Shown here piece after piece: positions 8,695-17,742 of a stretch of 64,000 nucleotides of DNA. Position 1 is the first letter of the stretch. Every line of letters begins with the position of its first letter. The position numbers and the translations under genes were made by a program. The notes under the pieces were generated by a model. It had not been told where the DNA came from and searched no databases. It saw only the letters and a program-made list of their open reading frames with translations. This stretch comes from CAUPWF01 sp036656795. GTDB lineage: Bacteria > Bacillota > Clostridia > Lachnospirales > Lachnospiraceae. Location of the stretch: the NCBI GenBank assembly GCA_036656795.1, contig JAVXHR010000004.1, positions 1 to 64,000 of the forward strand, read 5' to 3'.

Positions 8695-10731
8695 TTAATT
8701 CAACTCTTCTAATGGTACATTCAGCACTTGTGTACCTTCTAGCACAAACCGACTATTCTCAAGAATTAAAATACTCTCTTTGTTTGGCTTTACCACCCTG
8801 ATCTCTTGCAATTCTTCATAAGGAATTGTAATATCTGTGTGACATTGAAAATAAGCTTTTTCAACTGCCTCTTTTCTTAATATAGAAACCGAGTTATCCT
8901 TTGCTACGATTTCCTTTCCATTGGGATTATATACTTTATTATCCTCGCTCCAACTATAGCAAGTATCCCCTACAGCAAAATGAGGACCCATCTTCTCAGC
9001 AATTAAAATTGGCATCTTATCCTCAATCCCATATTTCTTTGCCACCACATATGCCGTTGTATTGGTTCCTATAGCAAACTCACCCAATGGTAACGTCTCA
9101 TGATTGTGTAAAATATTATCGTGTATATATTTGTGATTATCCTCTTCCTGTGTAAAATTAGTACATGTATACGCTACAATCTTGCCATCTTGAAAGGTAA
9201 TCTCCAGATTCTTATATTGTAACTCATTTAGGTATACTTTGCTAACAAAAAGTGTTCCATCTGTTCCCTCCAGTACCGGTGATGTGAATACTTCTCCCAC
9301 CGGAATGTTGACATCAGCAACACAATTTTCAAAAATGGTCTCTCTTGCAGGATTCTCCATGTGATGAAGTTGTACTTTGAGGTCTGTTTGATTGCCCTCT
9401 TTCCCAAGGATATGCACATATTCTCCTTGGTCCAGTGCATCAATAATAGTCTGTTGTACCGCTTCATAGACCTTAGCATCTAGGGTATTAATACGAATAA
9501 CTTCCTCGAATATCTTCTCATATTGAGGTCCAATCTCAGGTGTTGGATAGGCAATAATGGTAAAGCTTCTCTCATCGCCTCTTATATATTGATTGGTTAA
9601 TTGACTGGATTTTCTATCAAATAACAAAGATAATTGTTCTTGTTTCTCCGTTAGTGAGATGCTTTCTTCTTTTCGGATTGGTGCAAATGGCACCTCCCCA
9701 AAGACTTCCATTACTGCCGGCCCTGCAAATTCAGATGCACATTCTTTTTGTTTCTCATAAGTTGTCTTCATAACCTCAAGTTTACGTTCCACATATTTTT
9801 TATCCAAAAACAGACCCTGGTCTGCTCGATGGTCATATTCGTATTGTTTATTGGCTATGGCTCCATAATATCCTATCTTACGTTGCTGCTGTTTCGTAAT
9901 TACACTATTTGCCGCCCGATAAATTGTAGGTGTCAACCCCAATAAAGCAAAATTCTCAATTGCTTTTTTTACTACACGTTCAAATCCAATTGTATATCGA
10001 ATATTAACGGTCTTCTTTTTAGACAAATCTTTTCCCGTATTAACAAATCCCATCTGATAGCCTTCTGTATATACCTTTGCCATCTTTTGAATAGTATCTT
10101 CCGATAGTTGATTCAGATGTTTTGCAGTCAAGATCTCATTATCCGTTATAAATTCTCCGTATTCATATAGATAAGATAAATCCTTTAAGTTGCTGTTTTG
10201 AATAATACGCATTGCAAAATCTCGTTCCGGACATATCTGTTCTTCTATTCTATCTGCCATAAACACATCACAATAATCACTGGCATACCAATAGATAATC
10301 TCCAGTATCTCTTGTTGTTTTGGTTCTTCCTCTTCTTCAAAACAATTGTAGATTTCTATAAATAATTCATTACAAATCACCAGATATTCTAATTTCTGTT
10401 CATATGCATACCCAATTTCGCCTCGCAGTTCTGTATATAAAAAGCTTAGAATCTGCCCATATGTCTTTCCAAGAATTTGAACAGCATAAGTGGGATTTGC
10501 GTAACTTTTTTCATAATTCTCTACTAAAATATCTTGATATAATTGTTGATTCTCTGCTTGCAACTCCTCCATAGAGCACACAAGTTTCTGTACTTTCCGT
10601 TGAAATACCCGATCGATTTGCAACAAGAAAGAAGCCACTTCTCTAAAATAATCCCGATACTTCTTGGATACTGATTCTTCTGTTACTATCTGATTGATAC
10701 GTACCACACTTAGTTCATAACGTTCTGTCAT
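8695..10731 (-). CDS. M29-type aminopeptidase with long N-terminal extension
   Basis: 678 residues. The C-terminal part (about 340-678) matches the M29 aminopeptidase (AmpS/AmpT) family. Candidate metal ligands are E480 in GEVFTSP, E551 in LGEFAIGTN, H584 in GPHFAVGDT and H631/D633 in CHTD. Classical M29 enzymes are about 370-410 residues, so the first ~330 residues are extra; they are mainly helical and Glu-rich with no signal peptide. Clostridial homologues of similar length exist to my knowledge. The start abuts the stop of the upstream 126-residue gene. It is the last gene of the pyrE operon and likely cytoplasmic. Confidence 0.85.
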   Translation of the reverse strand: MTERYELSVVRINQIVTEESVSKKYRDYFREVASFLLQIDRVFQRKVQKLVCSMEELQAENQQLYQDILVENYEKSYANPTYAVQILGKTYGQILSFLYTELRGEIGYAYEQKLEYLVICNELFIEIYNCFEEEEEPKQQEILEIIYWYASDYCDVFMADRIEEQICPERDFAMRIIQNSNLKDLSYLYEYGEFITDNEILTAKHLNQLSEDTIQKMAKVYTEGYQMGFVNTGKDLSKKKTVNIRYTIGFERVVKKAIENFALLGLTPTIYRAANSVITKQQQRKIGYYGAIANKQYEYDHRADQGLFLDKKYVERKLEVMKTTYEKQKECASEFAGPAVMEVFGEVPFAPIRKEESISLTEKQEQLSLLFDRKSSQLTNQYIRGDERSFTIIAYPTPEIGPQYEKIFEEVIRINTLDAKVYEAVQQTIIDALDQGEYVHILGKEGNQTDLKVQLHHMENPARETIFENCVADVNIPVGEVFTSPVLEGTDGTLFVSKVYLNELQYKNLEITFQDGKIVAYTCTNFTQEEDNHKYIHDNILHNHETLPLGEFAIGTNTTAYVVAKKYGIEDKMPILIAEKMGPHFAVGDTCYSWSEDNKVYNPNGKEIVAKDNSVSILRKEAVEKAYFQCHTDITIPYEELQEIRVVKPNKESILILENSRFVLEGTQVLNVPLEELN

Positions 10732-11112
10732 CTACAAAATCCCCCTTAAAAATACAAGTATTAAGAAAACAAAGATAAAACCATTACACACTATTCCTAT
10801 CTTACAGGTACTATAATTCTTATCACGCTCTCTAAAACCACGAAATGCGAATACACAGCCAACCCATGAAAGAATCAGATAAATCAATCCTATAGCTCCT
10901 ATATAAATCGATGCATGTCCTTTATCTATGTATACCACAGCGAAAAGTATTCCTAATAAACATGTGATGATTCCAGAAATTACGCAGGATATAACACCTC
11001 GCTTTGCATGTTTTTGTTGGGCTTGACCATATTTGCGATTTCCTCGTCGCTTACGCTCTTTTGCAACATCTTTTTCTGTCAAGCTATCTTTTCCTCTTGT
11101 TCCTTGTGCCAT
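10732..11112 (-). CDS. Small membrane protein (DUF6142-like)
   Basis: 126 residues: a basic N-terminus of about 40 residues (KERKRRGNRKYGQAQQKHAKRG) followed by three predicted membrane segments (about 42-62, 68-88 and 105-124). Function unknown; the arrangement resembles a family of small Lachnospiraceae membrane proteins (DUF6142, from memory). It overlaps the end of the VanZ gene by 29 bases and directly abuts the aminopeptidase start, so it is part of the same operon. Confidence 0.8.
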   Translation of the reverse strand: MAQGTRGKDSLTEKDVAKERKRRGNRKYGQAQQKHAKRGVISCVISGIITCLLGILFAVVYIDKGHASIYIGAIGLIYLILSWVGCVFAFRGFRERDKNYSTCKIGIVCNGFIFVFLILVFLRGIL

Positions 11113-11560
11113 GATTTCTCCTTACTGCATTGCATATTACAAATATAACATATCCTACTATTCCACCAATTGTATTAAGTAATAAGTCATCTACATCAAA
11201 ACAGCCAACTTTGGTAACCAGTTGAAACGTTTCTACAATCAGACTCAATCCAAAACTATAGAACAGTGTTGTCCAAAAGCTCCGATACTTGCTGGCCATA
11301 GGCATAAAGAAACCAAATGGCAGAAATATAATAACATTTCCAACAAGATTTGCAAACATCGAAACAGTACCTACCGTCCCCCTATATTCCCAAAACCTTT
11401 TGATTTCTTTAAACAATACAATATTATAGTGATAATTAGTCATCTCTCCGGTTCGTCCATACCAATCCGAAAAAATCAAAAAATAAAACACAAATCCTAT
11501 ATAGATTATAAATACTACTTTTGCGAAAATACGCAGGGCCTTCTTTTTATTTGCTTTCAA
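11084..11560 (-). CDS. VanZ-family membrane protein
   Basis: 158 residues with about four membrane segments. The VanZ hallmark is visible: NLVGNVIIFLPFGFFMP, then a loop and GLSLIVETFQL, then DVDDLLLNTIGGIVGY. VanZ proteins are associated with teicoplanin resistance in some enterococci, but most homologues, including isolated ones like this, have no proven role. It lies between a 50-residue membrane protein and the DUF6142-like gene, overlapping the latter. Confidence 0.9.
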   Translation of the reverse strand: MKANKKKALRIFAKVVFIIYIGFVFYFLIFSDWYGRTGEMTNYHYNIVLFKEIKRFWEYRGTVGTVSMFANLVGNVIIFLPFGFFMPMASKYRSFWTTLFYSFGLSLIVETFQLVTKVGCFDVDDLLLNTIGGIVGYVIFVICNAVRRNHGTRNKRKR

Positions 11561-11577
11561 AATAGTACCTCTTCAAC

Positions 11578-11730
11578 TTAAAATGTTAATCCTTCTCTGT
11601 TTTTTAGCAAACGCGCCCCACTCACAATTGCCATAACTCCTGTTGCAACTCCTACTACCAATACAATTACTCCAAGTGCAATATTTCCACCACCTGCAAG
11701 TCCCATTGTTTTATATGCTCTTTCACTCAT
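11578..11730 (-). CDS. 50-residue single-span membrane protein
   Basis: The reading frame stays open further upstream, but the ATG at 11730 (MSERAYKTMGLAGGG) has an AAGGAGG ribosome site at proper spacing inside the pyrE 3' end, so 50 residues is the preferred form. One hydrophobic segment (about 15-38, rich in Gly/Val) and a short basic tail LLKNREGLTF. Function unknown. Position downstream of pyrE and upstream of vanZ indicates cotranscription. Confidence 0.75.
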   Translation of the reverse strand: MSERAYKTMGLAGGGNIALGVIVLVVGVATGVMAIVSGARLLKNREGLTF

Positions 11731-11743
11731 CTTTGTTTCCTCC

Positions 11744-12421
11744 TTATGACAAGACCCCATATTGTTTATAATATGCGTCAATTGCTGCTTTTAATGTATC
11801 ATCAATGATGACTTTCCCATGATATGGTTTATTATAGAGATGTTCTACCACTTCAGACATGGTTACAATTGCTGTTGTTACAAGTCCATAAGTGTCATGA
11901 ATCTCCGTTAATGCACTTTTACTTCCCTGCCCACGTTCCATTCGGTCTACCGATACTACCAATCCCACCGGTTCCACGTCACCTTGTGCCTTTATAATTG
12001 GCAAGGTTTCTTGAATCGACGTCCCCGCTGTCGTAACATCTTCAATAATAACCACTTTATCTCCGTCTGTAATAGGACTTCCCAATAAGATTCCTTTATC
12101 TCCATGGTCTTTGACTTCTTTTCTATTAGAGCAATACTTAATATCCACTCCATAGAATTCACTAATTGCCATAGATGTTGCAACTGTTAATGGAATTCCT
12201 TTGTAAGCTGGTCCAAATAAGACATCAAATTCAAATCCAAATGTTCCTTGAATCGCTTTTGCATAATATTCTCCTAATTTGCGAAGCTGTGCGCCGGTAC
12301 GATAAAATCCGGTATTTACAAAAAACGGGGTTTTTCTTCCACTTTTTGTTACAAAATCTCCAAATTTCAGTACCCCACAGTCCACCATAAATTCTATAAA
12401 TTCCTGTTTGTATTGTTCCAT
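11744..12421 (-). CDS. pyrE: Orotate phosphoribosyltransferase
   Basis: 225 residues; transfers the phosphoribosyl of PRPP to orotate to give OMP. The PRPP-binding signature VVIIEDVTTAGTSIQET lies near 125-141, and FGPAYKGIPL near 68-77 is the substrate loop. Length fits the longer PyrE form. It has its own promoter (12498-12526) and heads an operon with membrane proteins and the aminopeptidase. It is separated from pyrCFKD by a broken surface-protein gene. Confidence 0.97.
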   Translation of the reverse strand: MEQYKQEFIEFMVDCGVLKFGDFVTKSGRKTPFFVNTGFYRTGAQLRKLGEYYAKAIQGTFGFEFDVLFGPAYKGIPLTVATSMAISEFYGVDIKYCSNRKEVKDHGDKGILLGSPITDGDKVVIIEDVTTAGTSIQETLPIIKAQGDVEPVGLVVSVDRMERGQGSKSALTEIHDTYGLVTTAIVTMSEVVEHLYNKPYHGKVIIDDTLKAAIDAYYKQYGVLS

Positions 12422-12497
12422 TTTATCTTAAGACCTCCTGTTTTCAATGCTTTATACCTCCTTGTGTAGAATAAGAAGGATTCCCAATATCGTTCCT

Positions 12498-12526
12498 ATT
12501 CTACCATAAAACCTTATTACTTTCAA
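12498..12526 (-). promoter_or_regulatory. Sigma-A promoter of the pyrE operon
   Basis: Minus strand TTGAAA (12521-12526), 17-base spacer, TAGAAT (12498-12503). Just downstream, from the -10 region on, AGAATAGGA can pair with TCTTATTCT about 25 bases later, making a small leader hairpin before the AGGAGG ribosome site. No PyrR-type binding loop was recognised. Confidence 0.6.
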
Positions 12527-12628
12527 TCTGAATGAGTTAATGATATTTAAAAAATGACCTGTCAACTATTGACGGTCACTTCGCATTGTACTCTCTCATA
12601 TCTTTTTTGTATTCTCCGTCTTAGACGA

Positions 12629-12654
12629 AGACGAGTGGCATCTGCCACTCGTCT
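12629..12654 (-). terminator. Strong hairpin after the surface-protein gene
   Basis: A 12-bp perfect inverted repeat (AGACGAGTGGCA / TGCCACTCGTCT). It follows the stop codon of the sortase-anchored protein by about 20 bases and precedes the pyrE promoter. The downstream T-run is weak, so termination strength is uncertain. Confidence 0.65.
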
Positions 12655-12672
12655 ATTATCCTTAATCTCCTA

Positions 12673-13630
12673 TTATTTGACCGTCTTTTTCTTTCTGCTC
12701 AAATATAGAATCCCTGTTCCACTGATGATTGCAACGATGAAAAGCAATACAACTGGTGTATTATCACCGGTCTTTGGTACTTCACCCCTTGTCGCTGGTG
12801 TTGTAGTAGGTTTTTTCCCTGTAGTGTCAGCTCNNNNNNNNNNNNNNNNNNNNNNNNNNNNNNNNNNNNNNNNNNNNNNNNNNNNNNNNNNNNNNNNNNN
12901 NNNNNNNNNNNNNNNNNNNNNNNNNNNNNNNNNACTTCACCCCTTGTCGCTGGTGTTGTAGTAGGTTTTTTCCCTGTAGTGTCAGCTCTCCTAATGCTCC
13001 AGAACAGGTAATCTGTAAACTTCCATTTGTACCTGCCACATGGGTTCCACCTGCTCCTGTGGTAACCGTTGGTCTAGTGCTTGGGGGTTGTGTAGGATCT
13101 GTTGATGCAGCATTAATGGTAATCTCAATTGCTGTTCCCACCGGAGTTGCATAGTCTGTTTTATTACCGGTATTCACATCCTCTGCAAATACATACAGAC
13201 TATAGCTCCCTGCCACAAGTCCTGTGGGAATGGTAACGTAAGAACTTGTTGCCGAAGTCTGGTCATTAATCTTTCCATAACATAATACAGTTCCATCACC
13301 ATCCATTAACATTGCAGATACCTGTGTAGCATCTGTTAAGACAGTTGCAGCACTATGGCTTACTGTTAACTTTTCAGCTACATATCCCTCCTGTAATGTG
13401 GTATTTCCCGCTGTCTTACTGGGAACTAAAGTAGTATCCGTCCCCTTTAATGTAAGCTTCCATGTATTGGCACCGATGTTACTGTTTCCTACTTTCGCAA
13501 AATCAGCTTTGCTCATTCCACTAACAGATGTGCGAAGCACAGATGCCCTATTCAACTTAAAAGCAGGGCGAACTCCAATCATATCCTTGTTTACATTCTG
13601 TGAATAACCTATTCCGTCATTTGACCCCAC
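12673..13630 (-). pseudogene. Broken sortase-anchored surface protein (5'-truncated, spans assembly gap)
   Basis: Two coding parts of one surface protein on either side of the N gap. Upstream part (12934-13630): GSNDGIGYSQNVNKD then GVRPAFKLNRASVL, typical of the end of a DUF6273-like surface domain, then an Ig-like region. Downstream part (12673-12833): a Thr/Pro-rich stretch, the sorting motif VPKTGD, a hydrophobic span and an SRKKKTVK tail with TAA stop. The 5' end is missing: the frame opens with a stop four codons before a GTG at 13630, while family members carry hundreds more residues. The two parts are out of frame across the duplicated 55 bp. It is either a decayed gene or a misassembly. 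Confidence 0.75.
12779..12988. repeat. Exact 55-bp direct duplication flanking a 100-N gap
   Basis: Bases 12779-12833 and 12934-12988 are identical over 55 bases and flank exactly 100 Ns (12834-12933). This is what a short-read assembler leaves when contigs share a terminal k-mer. The gap length is a placeholder, not a measurement. Confidence 0.95.
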
Positions 13631-13719
13631 CTCAGCTCCTTTTCATAAACTTATGTACAATCTACCATAATATCTGAATATATTTAAGGGCTTTCCATTA
13701 ACAAAATGCATTGGGCAAT

Positions 13720-14628
13720 TTATATCTCTTTTACCAAGCCAATCATATCTTTTATATCTGTAATCCCTTTTTGTTTCATGTAAGTTTCTATCCCATTGAT
13801 TACTTCTATCGTAGTTGTAGGATTCATAAAATTAGCCGTTCCCACGGAGATTGCCGTTGCTCCTGCTAAGATAAATTCAATAGCGTCTTCTGCATCTGAT
13901 ATCCCCCCCATTCCAATAATGGGAAGCTGCACTGCCTGCGCAACTTGATAAACCATGCGTACCGCAATTGGCTTAATTGCAGGTCCCGACACTCCACCGG
14001 TTTTATTGGCAAGGGCAAATGTCTGCTTCTGTATATCGATTTTCATGCCGGTAATCGTATTAATTAACGATAAAACATCTGCGCCTCCTGCTTCCGCCGC
14101 CTTTGCCATCTCTGTAATATCTGTAACATTTGGACTTAATTTCATAATGATAGGTTGTGCTGCATGTTTTTTCAATTCTTTTGTAATTGTTTCTATCGCC
14201 ACTGGGTTCTGACCAAAAGCAATGCCACCTTCTTTTACATTTGGACAGGAGATGTTTATCTCCAATAAATCTACCGGTTCCTCAGACAAGCGTTCAACAA
14301 CTTCACAATAATCCTCTATGGTCTTTCCACAGACATTGACAATTATCTTCGTATTATACTTCTTTAAAAACGGAATATCTCTTTGGCAAAATAACTCAAT
14401 GCCCGGATTCTGAAGACCAATGGCATTCATCATCCCCCCATATGTTTCCACCACACGTGGGGTTTTATTCCCTGCCCATGGTATATTAGCCACTCCTTTT
14501 GTCACAACTGCTCCCAGACGATTCAAATCTACATATTCGCTGTATTCTACACCTGATCCAAATGTTCCGGAAGCTGTCATTACCGGATTCTTAAGTTCTA
14601 CACCTGCCAAATTAATTGTAGTATTCAT
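13720..14628 (-). CDS. pyrD: Dihydroorotate dehydrogenase B, catalytic subunit
   Basis: About 302 residues from the preferred ATG at 14628 (MNTTINLAGVELKNPV), which has a GGAGG site and overlaps the pyrK stop by one base (TAATG). FMN-binding class 1B enzyme that oxidises dihydroorotate, with electrons passed to PyrK and NAD+. Motifs: NPVMTASGTFGSG, NISCPNVKEGG with the class 1 active-site Cys, and GMGGISDAEDAIEFILAGA for FMN phosphate. Upstream in-frame codons would add 15 residues, but the coupled start is better. Confidence 0.97.
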   Translation of the reverse strand: MNTTINLAGVELKNPVMTASGTFGSGVEYSEYVDLNRLGAVVTKGVANIPWAGNKTPRVVETYGGMMNAIGLQNPGIELFCQRDIPFLKKYNTKIIVNVCGKTIEDYCEVVERLSEEPVDLLEINISCPNVKEGGIAFGQNPVAIETITKELKKHAAQPIIMKLSPNVTDITEMAKAAEAGGADVLSLINTITGMKIDIQKQTFALANKTGGVSGPAIKPIAVRMVYQVAQAVQLPIIGMGGISDAEDAIEFILAGATAISVGTANFMNPTTTIEVINGIETYMKQKGITDIKDMIGLVKEI

Positions 14629-15404
14629 TACAGTTCCACCTCCGTAGATAGAAATACCGGTCCGTCTTTGCACACACGTTTATTATGGACTTGACTATGA
14701 GCATCTTTTTCTTTTGATTGACATACACAAGCCAGACACGCTCCAATTCCACAGGCCATACGTTCTTCCATAGAGATATAGCATAGGATATTGTGTGCCT
14801 TCGCATAGTCTTTCACCGCTTTTAACATCGGGGTTGGTCCACAAGCGTAGATGATATCGGGAGATAAGGTTCGTTCTTTTAGTACATCTACAACATTTCC
14901 TTTTATTCCCGCGCTCCCATCTTCCGTTGCAATATAGACAGTTCCTTGTTGTGCTAGCTCTTCCTGCAAAAAAAGTTCATCTTTGTATCCTACTACAATA
15001 TCTTTTTTACAAGAAAGTGTTTTCGCTAATTCCAACATAGGTGGGATACCAATTCCACCTCCAATTAAGCATGCCTCTATAGATGATTCGATTGGAAATC
15101 CATTGCCCAAAGGTCCCAACACTTCTATCGTATCTCCTGCTTTTAAAGCCGCAAATTGTTCGGTTCCTGTATCCGTCCCCGTAACACGATATACAATACG
15201 CACTTGTTTGTGAGGTACATTCACCTCACAGATACTAATAGGACGTGGCAATAATTTACTGCTGTCTTTTGTATATACTGAGAGAAACTGTCCTGCCTTT
15301 GCAGTATCTGCAAGATGTTCCGATTGCAACCACAAGCTATAGATACCTGTTGCCAATGGTTCTTGGGATACTACCGTAACCAATTCCTTTGCTTTTTCTA
15401 TCAT
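14628..15404 (-). CDS. pyrK: Dihydroorotate dehydrogenase B, electron transfer subunit
   Basis: 258 residues, ferredoxin-reductase fold. FAD site RPISICEV near 54-61, NAD-binding GGGIGIPPMLELAK near 115-128, and a C-terminal [2Fe-2S] cysteine cluster ACGIGACLACVC with a fourth Cys about 16 residues on. It passes electrons from PyrD to NAD+. Starts 11 bases after pyrF and is coupled to pyrD by a one-base overlap. Order pyrC-pyrF-pyrK-pyrD is clear. Confidence 0.97.
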   Translation of the reverse strand: MIEKAKELVTVVSQEPLATGIYSLWLQSEHLADTAKAGQFLSVYTKDSSKLLPRPISICEVNVPHKQVRIVYRVTGTDTGTEQFAALKAGDTIEVLGPLGNGFPIESSIEACLIGGGIGIPPMLELAKTLSCKKDIVVGYKDELFLQEELAQQGTVYIATEDGSAGIKGNVVDVLKERTLSPDIIYACGPTPMLKAVKDYAKAHNILCYISMEERMACGIGACLACVCQSKEKDAHSQVHNKRVCKDGPVFLSTEVEL

Positions 15405-15415
15405 TTTACGTCTCC

Positions 15416-16342
15416 TTATCTTGCTGCAATTGCTCCACTAATATCAGTAACCATTGCTTCCACTGCCGCTCTGGCCGCATCTCCATAATGTTCGGCACCA
15501 TAGCCTGCATAAGCTTCTTGTTTATAAGCTGCTATAATACCTCTGGAAGAATTAACAATTGCACCTAGTCCATCTTCATTAAAGAAATGTACAAGGTCTT
15601 TTCCTCGTCCACCTTGCGCACCATATCCAGGCACTAATATATAGGTATGAGGCATTATCTTACGAAGTACTTTCCCCATCTTTGGATAAGTAGCTCCTAC
15701 CACAGCACCTATATAACTATAGTCATTCCCCATATGTGTTTCTCCCCATCTCGCTACTTGCTCTCCCACTAATTCATAAAGTGGACGACCATCTACTACT
15801 TGATCCTGGAATTCTCCACTAGATGGATTTGAAGTCTTGACCAAGATAAATAATCCTTTATGTTCTTCTTTACATACTTTTATAAATGGATTCACACCAT
15901 CGGAACCAAGATATGGATTCACCGTTGCAAAATCTTCGTCAAATGGTGCATAGCGCTTGCTTCCTACCTGTACATGTCCAAGATGTCCGACGGCATAGGC
16001 CGCCGACGTAGACCCAATATCTCCACGTTTGATATCTCCTATAACGACTAAATCCTTTGCCTTGCAATAATCCACTGTTTTCTTAAATGCCTGTAATCCG
16101 GGAATCCCAAATTGTTCATACATCGCAATCTGCGGTTTTACCGCCGGAATCAAGTCATAGGTCTTGTCTATAATTTCTTTATTGAATTGCCAAATTGCTT
16201 CTGCAGCCCCCTCTAGTGTCTCCCCTTGTTCTGCATAGGCCTTTTTTTGTACATGCTCCGGAATATAATCAAGCATGGGATCTAACCCTACTACAATTGG
16301 TGCATTGGTTCTCTTAATGTTCTCAATTAATTTCTGTATCAT
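15416..16342 (-). CDS. pyrF: Orotidine 5'-phosphate decarboxylase (long, type 2)
   Basis: 308 residues; decarboxylates OMP to UMP. VVGLDPMLDYIP near the N-terminus and the catalytic block DLVVIGDIKRGDIGSTSAAYA (Lys and Asp residues) near 90-111 are clear. The length and extra insertions identify the long PyrF2-type rather than the ~235-residue form. Its ATG shares a base with the pyrC stop (TAATG), so translation is coupled. Confidence 0.97.
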   Translation of the reverse strand: MIQKLIENIKRTNAPIVVGLDPMLDYIPEHVQKKAYAEQGETLEGAAEAIWQFNKEIIDKTYDLIPAVKPQIAMYEQFGIPGLQAFKKTVDYCKAKDLVVIGDIKRGDIGSTSAAYAVGHLGHVQVGSKRYAPFDEDFATVNPYLGSDGVNPFIKVCKEEHKGLFILVKTSNPSSGEFQDQVVDGRPLYELVGEQVARWGETHMGNDYSYIGAVVGATYPKMGKVLRKIMPHTYILVPGYGAQGGRGKDLVHFFNEDGLGAIVNSSRGIIAAYKQEAYAGYGAEHYGDAARAAVEAMVTDISGAIAAR

Positions 16343-17640
16343 TACAGTTCCTCCTTATATGTGGTATCTTGATAAACAACTTTTCCATCTACAAATGTAT
16401 AACGGATATCACCTTTTGCCCGATAGCCATGAAACGGGGTATTCTTCCCTTTGGAATAGAATAACTCTCTGTCAATAATATGGCTTTTCGATGGGTCGAA
16501 AATCACAATATCAGCGCTCTTTCCTTCTGAAATAGAGCCTTTCTCTTCCAACCCCAGAATCTTCGCTGGATTGGCACTTAACTTCTCAACCATCTGCATC
16601 GGTGTAAGAACTCCCGGTTCTACCAATTCTGTATAGGTGATGGTTGCCATGGTTTCTAGTCCAACAATACCAAACATGGCCTCTTTGATAGAGCAATTTT
16701 TCTCTTGTGGTGAATGTGGTGCATGGTCTGTTGCAATGACATCCATTATGTTCTCATGAAGTCCTTGTTTCAATGCTTCCACATCTTTTCTACTGCGAAG
16801 TGGTGGATTCATCTTATAATTCCCATCATCTGTCACAATATCATCGGTTGATAATGTAAAATGATGTGGACATACCTCTGCGGTAACGGATAGTCCATCT
16901 TTTTTAGCTAATCGCACCATCTCAACACTGTCAGCTGTTGAGCAATGACACAGATGTAATTGTACTCCGGTTTCTTTTGCCAACAAAATATCCCTTGCCA
17001 CAATCACATCTTCTACTGCATTTGTAATCCCCTTAAGACCTAATTTTTGAGCTTTGTCATCTGCATTCATAACCCCACCATCTACCATGGTAATGTCTTC
17101 ACAATGGGCAAAGACACGCAATCCTTCTTCTTGTGCTATTTTCATTGCCTTCCGATAGACAGAAGCATTCATTACGGATTTCCCATCTTCACTAATTACG
17201 TGACAACCGGCTTGTGCCATACCTCTAATATCTGCCAACTCTCGTCCCTCTTGATTCTTAGTGACTGCTCCTATTTGAATTACATGCACTGGCGAAGTCT
17301 TTTTGGCACGTTCGTGAACATCTTCCACCTTGGCTTTGGTATCTATCACCGGTTTTGTATTTGGCATTGCACATATAGTTGTAACACCTCCACGTGCTGC
17401 CGCTTTTCCTCCTGTTTCCAGTGTCTCTTTATATTCAAATCCGGGATCTCGAAGGTGCACATGCAAATCAATAAATCCGGGCATAATATAACAGCCACTT
17501 GCATCAATCACCTGTTCGACTTCTGTCTGAATCTTTTTATCAACTTTTTGAATGTACTGCCCTTGTAAGAGTACATCACATATTTCATCTCGCTTTGTAA
17601 GAGGATCTAACACATGTCCATTTTTAATCAATGTTTTCAT
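16342..17640 (-). CDS. pyrC: Dihydroorotase (class I)
   Basis: 432 residues from ATG at 17640 (MKTLIKNGHVL), preferred over longer in-frame starts because GAAAGGA lies just upstream. Zinc amidohydrolase that cyclises carbamoyl-aspartate. Motifs: DLHVHLRDPGFEYKETLETG, AMPNTKPV, and ATDHAPH near residue 304. It is the first gene of pyrC-pyrF-pyrK-pyrD. pyrB and carAB are not in the window. Confidence 0.96.
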   Translation of the reverse strand: MKTLIKNGHVLDPLTKRDEICDVLLQGQYIQKVDKKIQTEVEQVIDASGCYIMPGFIDLHVHLRDPGFEYKETLETGGKAAARGGVTTICAMPNTKPVIDTKAKVEDVHERAKKTSPVHVIQIGAVTKNQEGRELADIRGMAQAGCHVISEDGKSVMNASVYRKAMKIAQEEGLRVFAHCEDITMVDGGVMNADDKAQKLGLKGITNAVEDVIVARDILLAKETGVQLHLCHCSTADSVEMVRLAKKDGLSVTAEVCPHHFTLSTDDIVTDDGNYKMNPPLRSRKDVEALKQGLHENIMDVIATDHAPHSPQEKNCSIKEAMFGIVGLETMATITYTELVEPGVLTPMQMVEKLSANPAKILGLEEKGSISEGKSADIVIFDPSKSHIIDRELFYSKGKNTPFHGYRAKGDIRYTFVDGKVVYQDTTYKEEL

Positions 17641-17700
17641 AGGTTTATTCCTTTCAGTAAAAATTACATATTCTATATATTTTATCATATAGAAAGCCAA

Positions 17701-17727
17701 AAGGGAATGCAAAATGTGCATTCCCTT
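17701..17727 (-). terminator. Terminator after the S41 protease gene
   Basis: Perfect 11-bp stem AAGGGAATGCA / TGCATTCCCTT with a 5-base loop, followed on the minus strand by TTGGCTTTC. It separates the ftsEX cluster from pyrC. Confidence 0.75.
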
Positions 17728-17742
17728 AATTTCATGTTTTCT

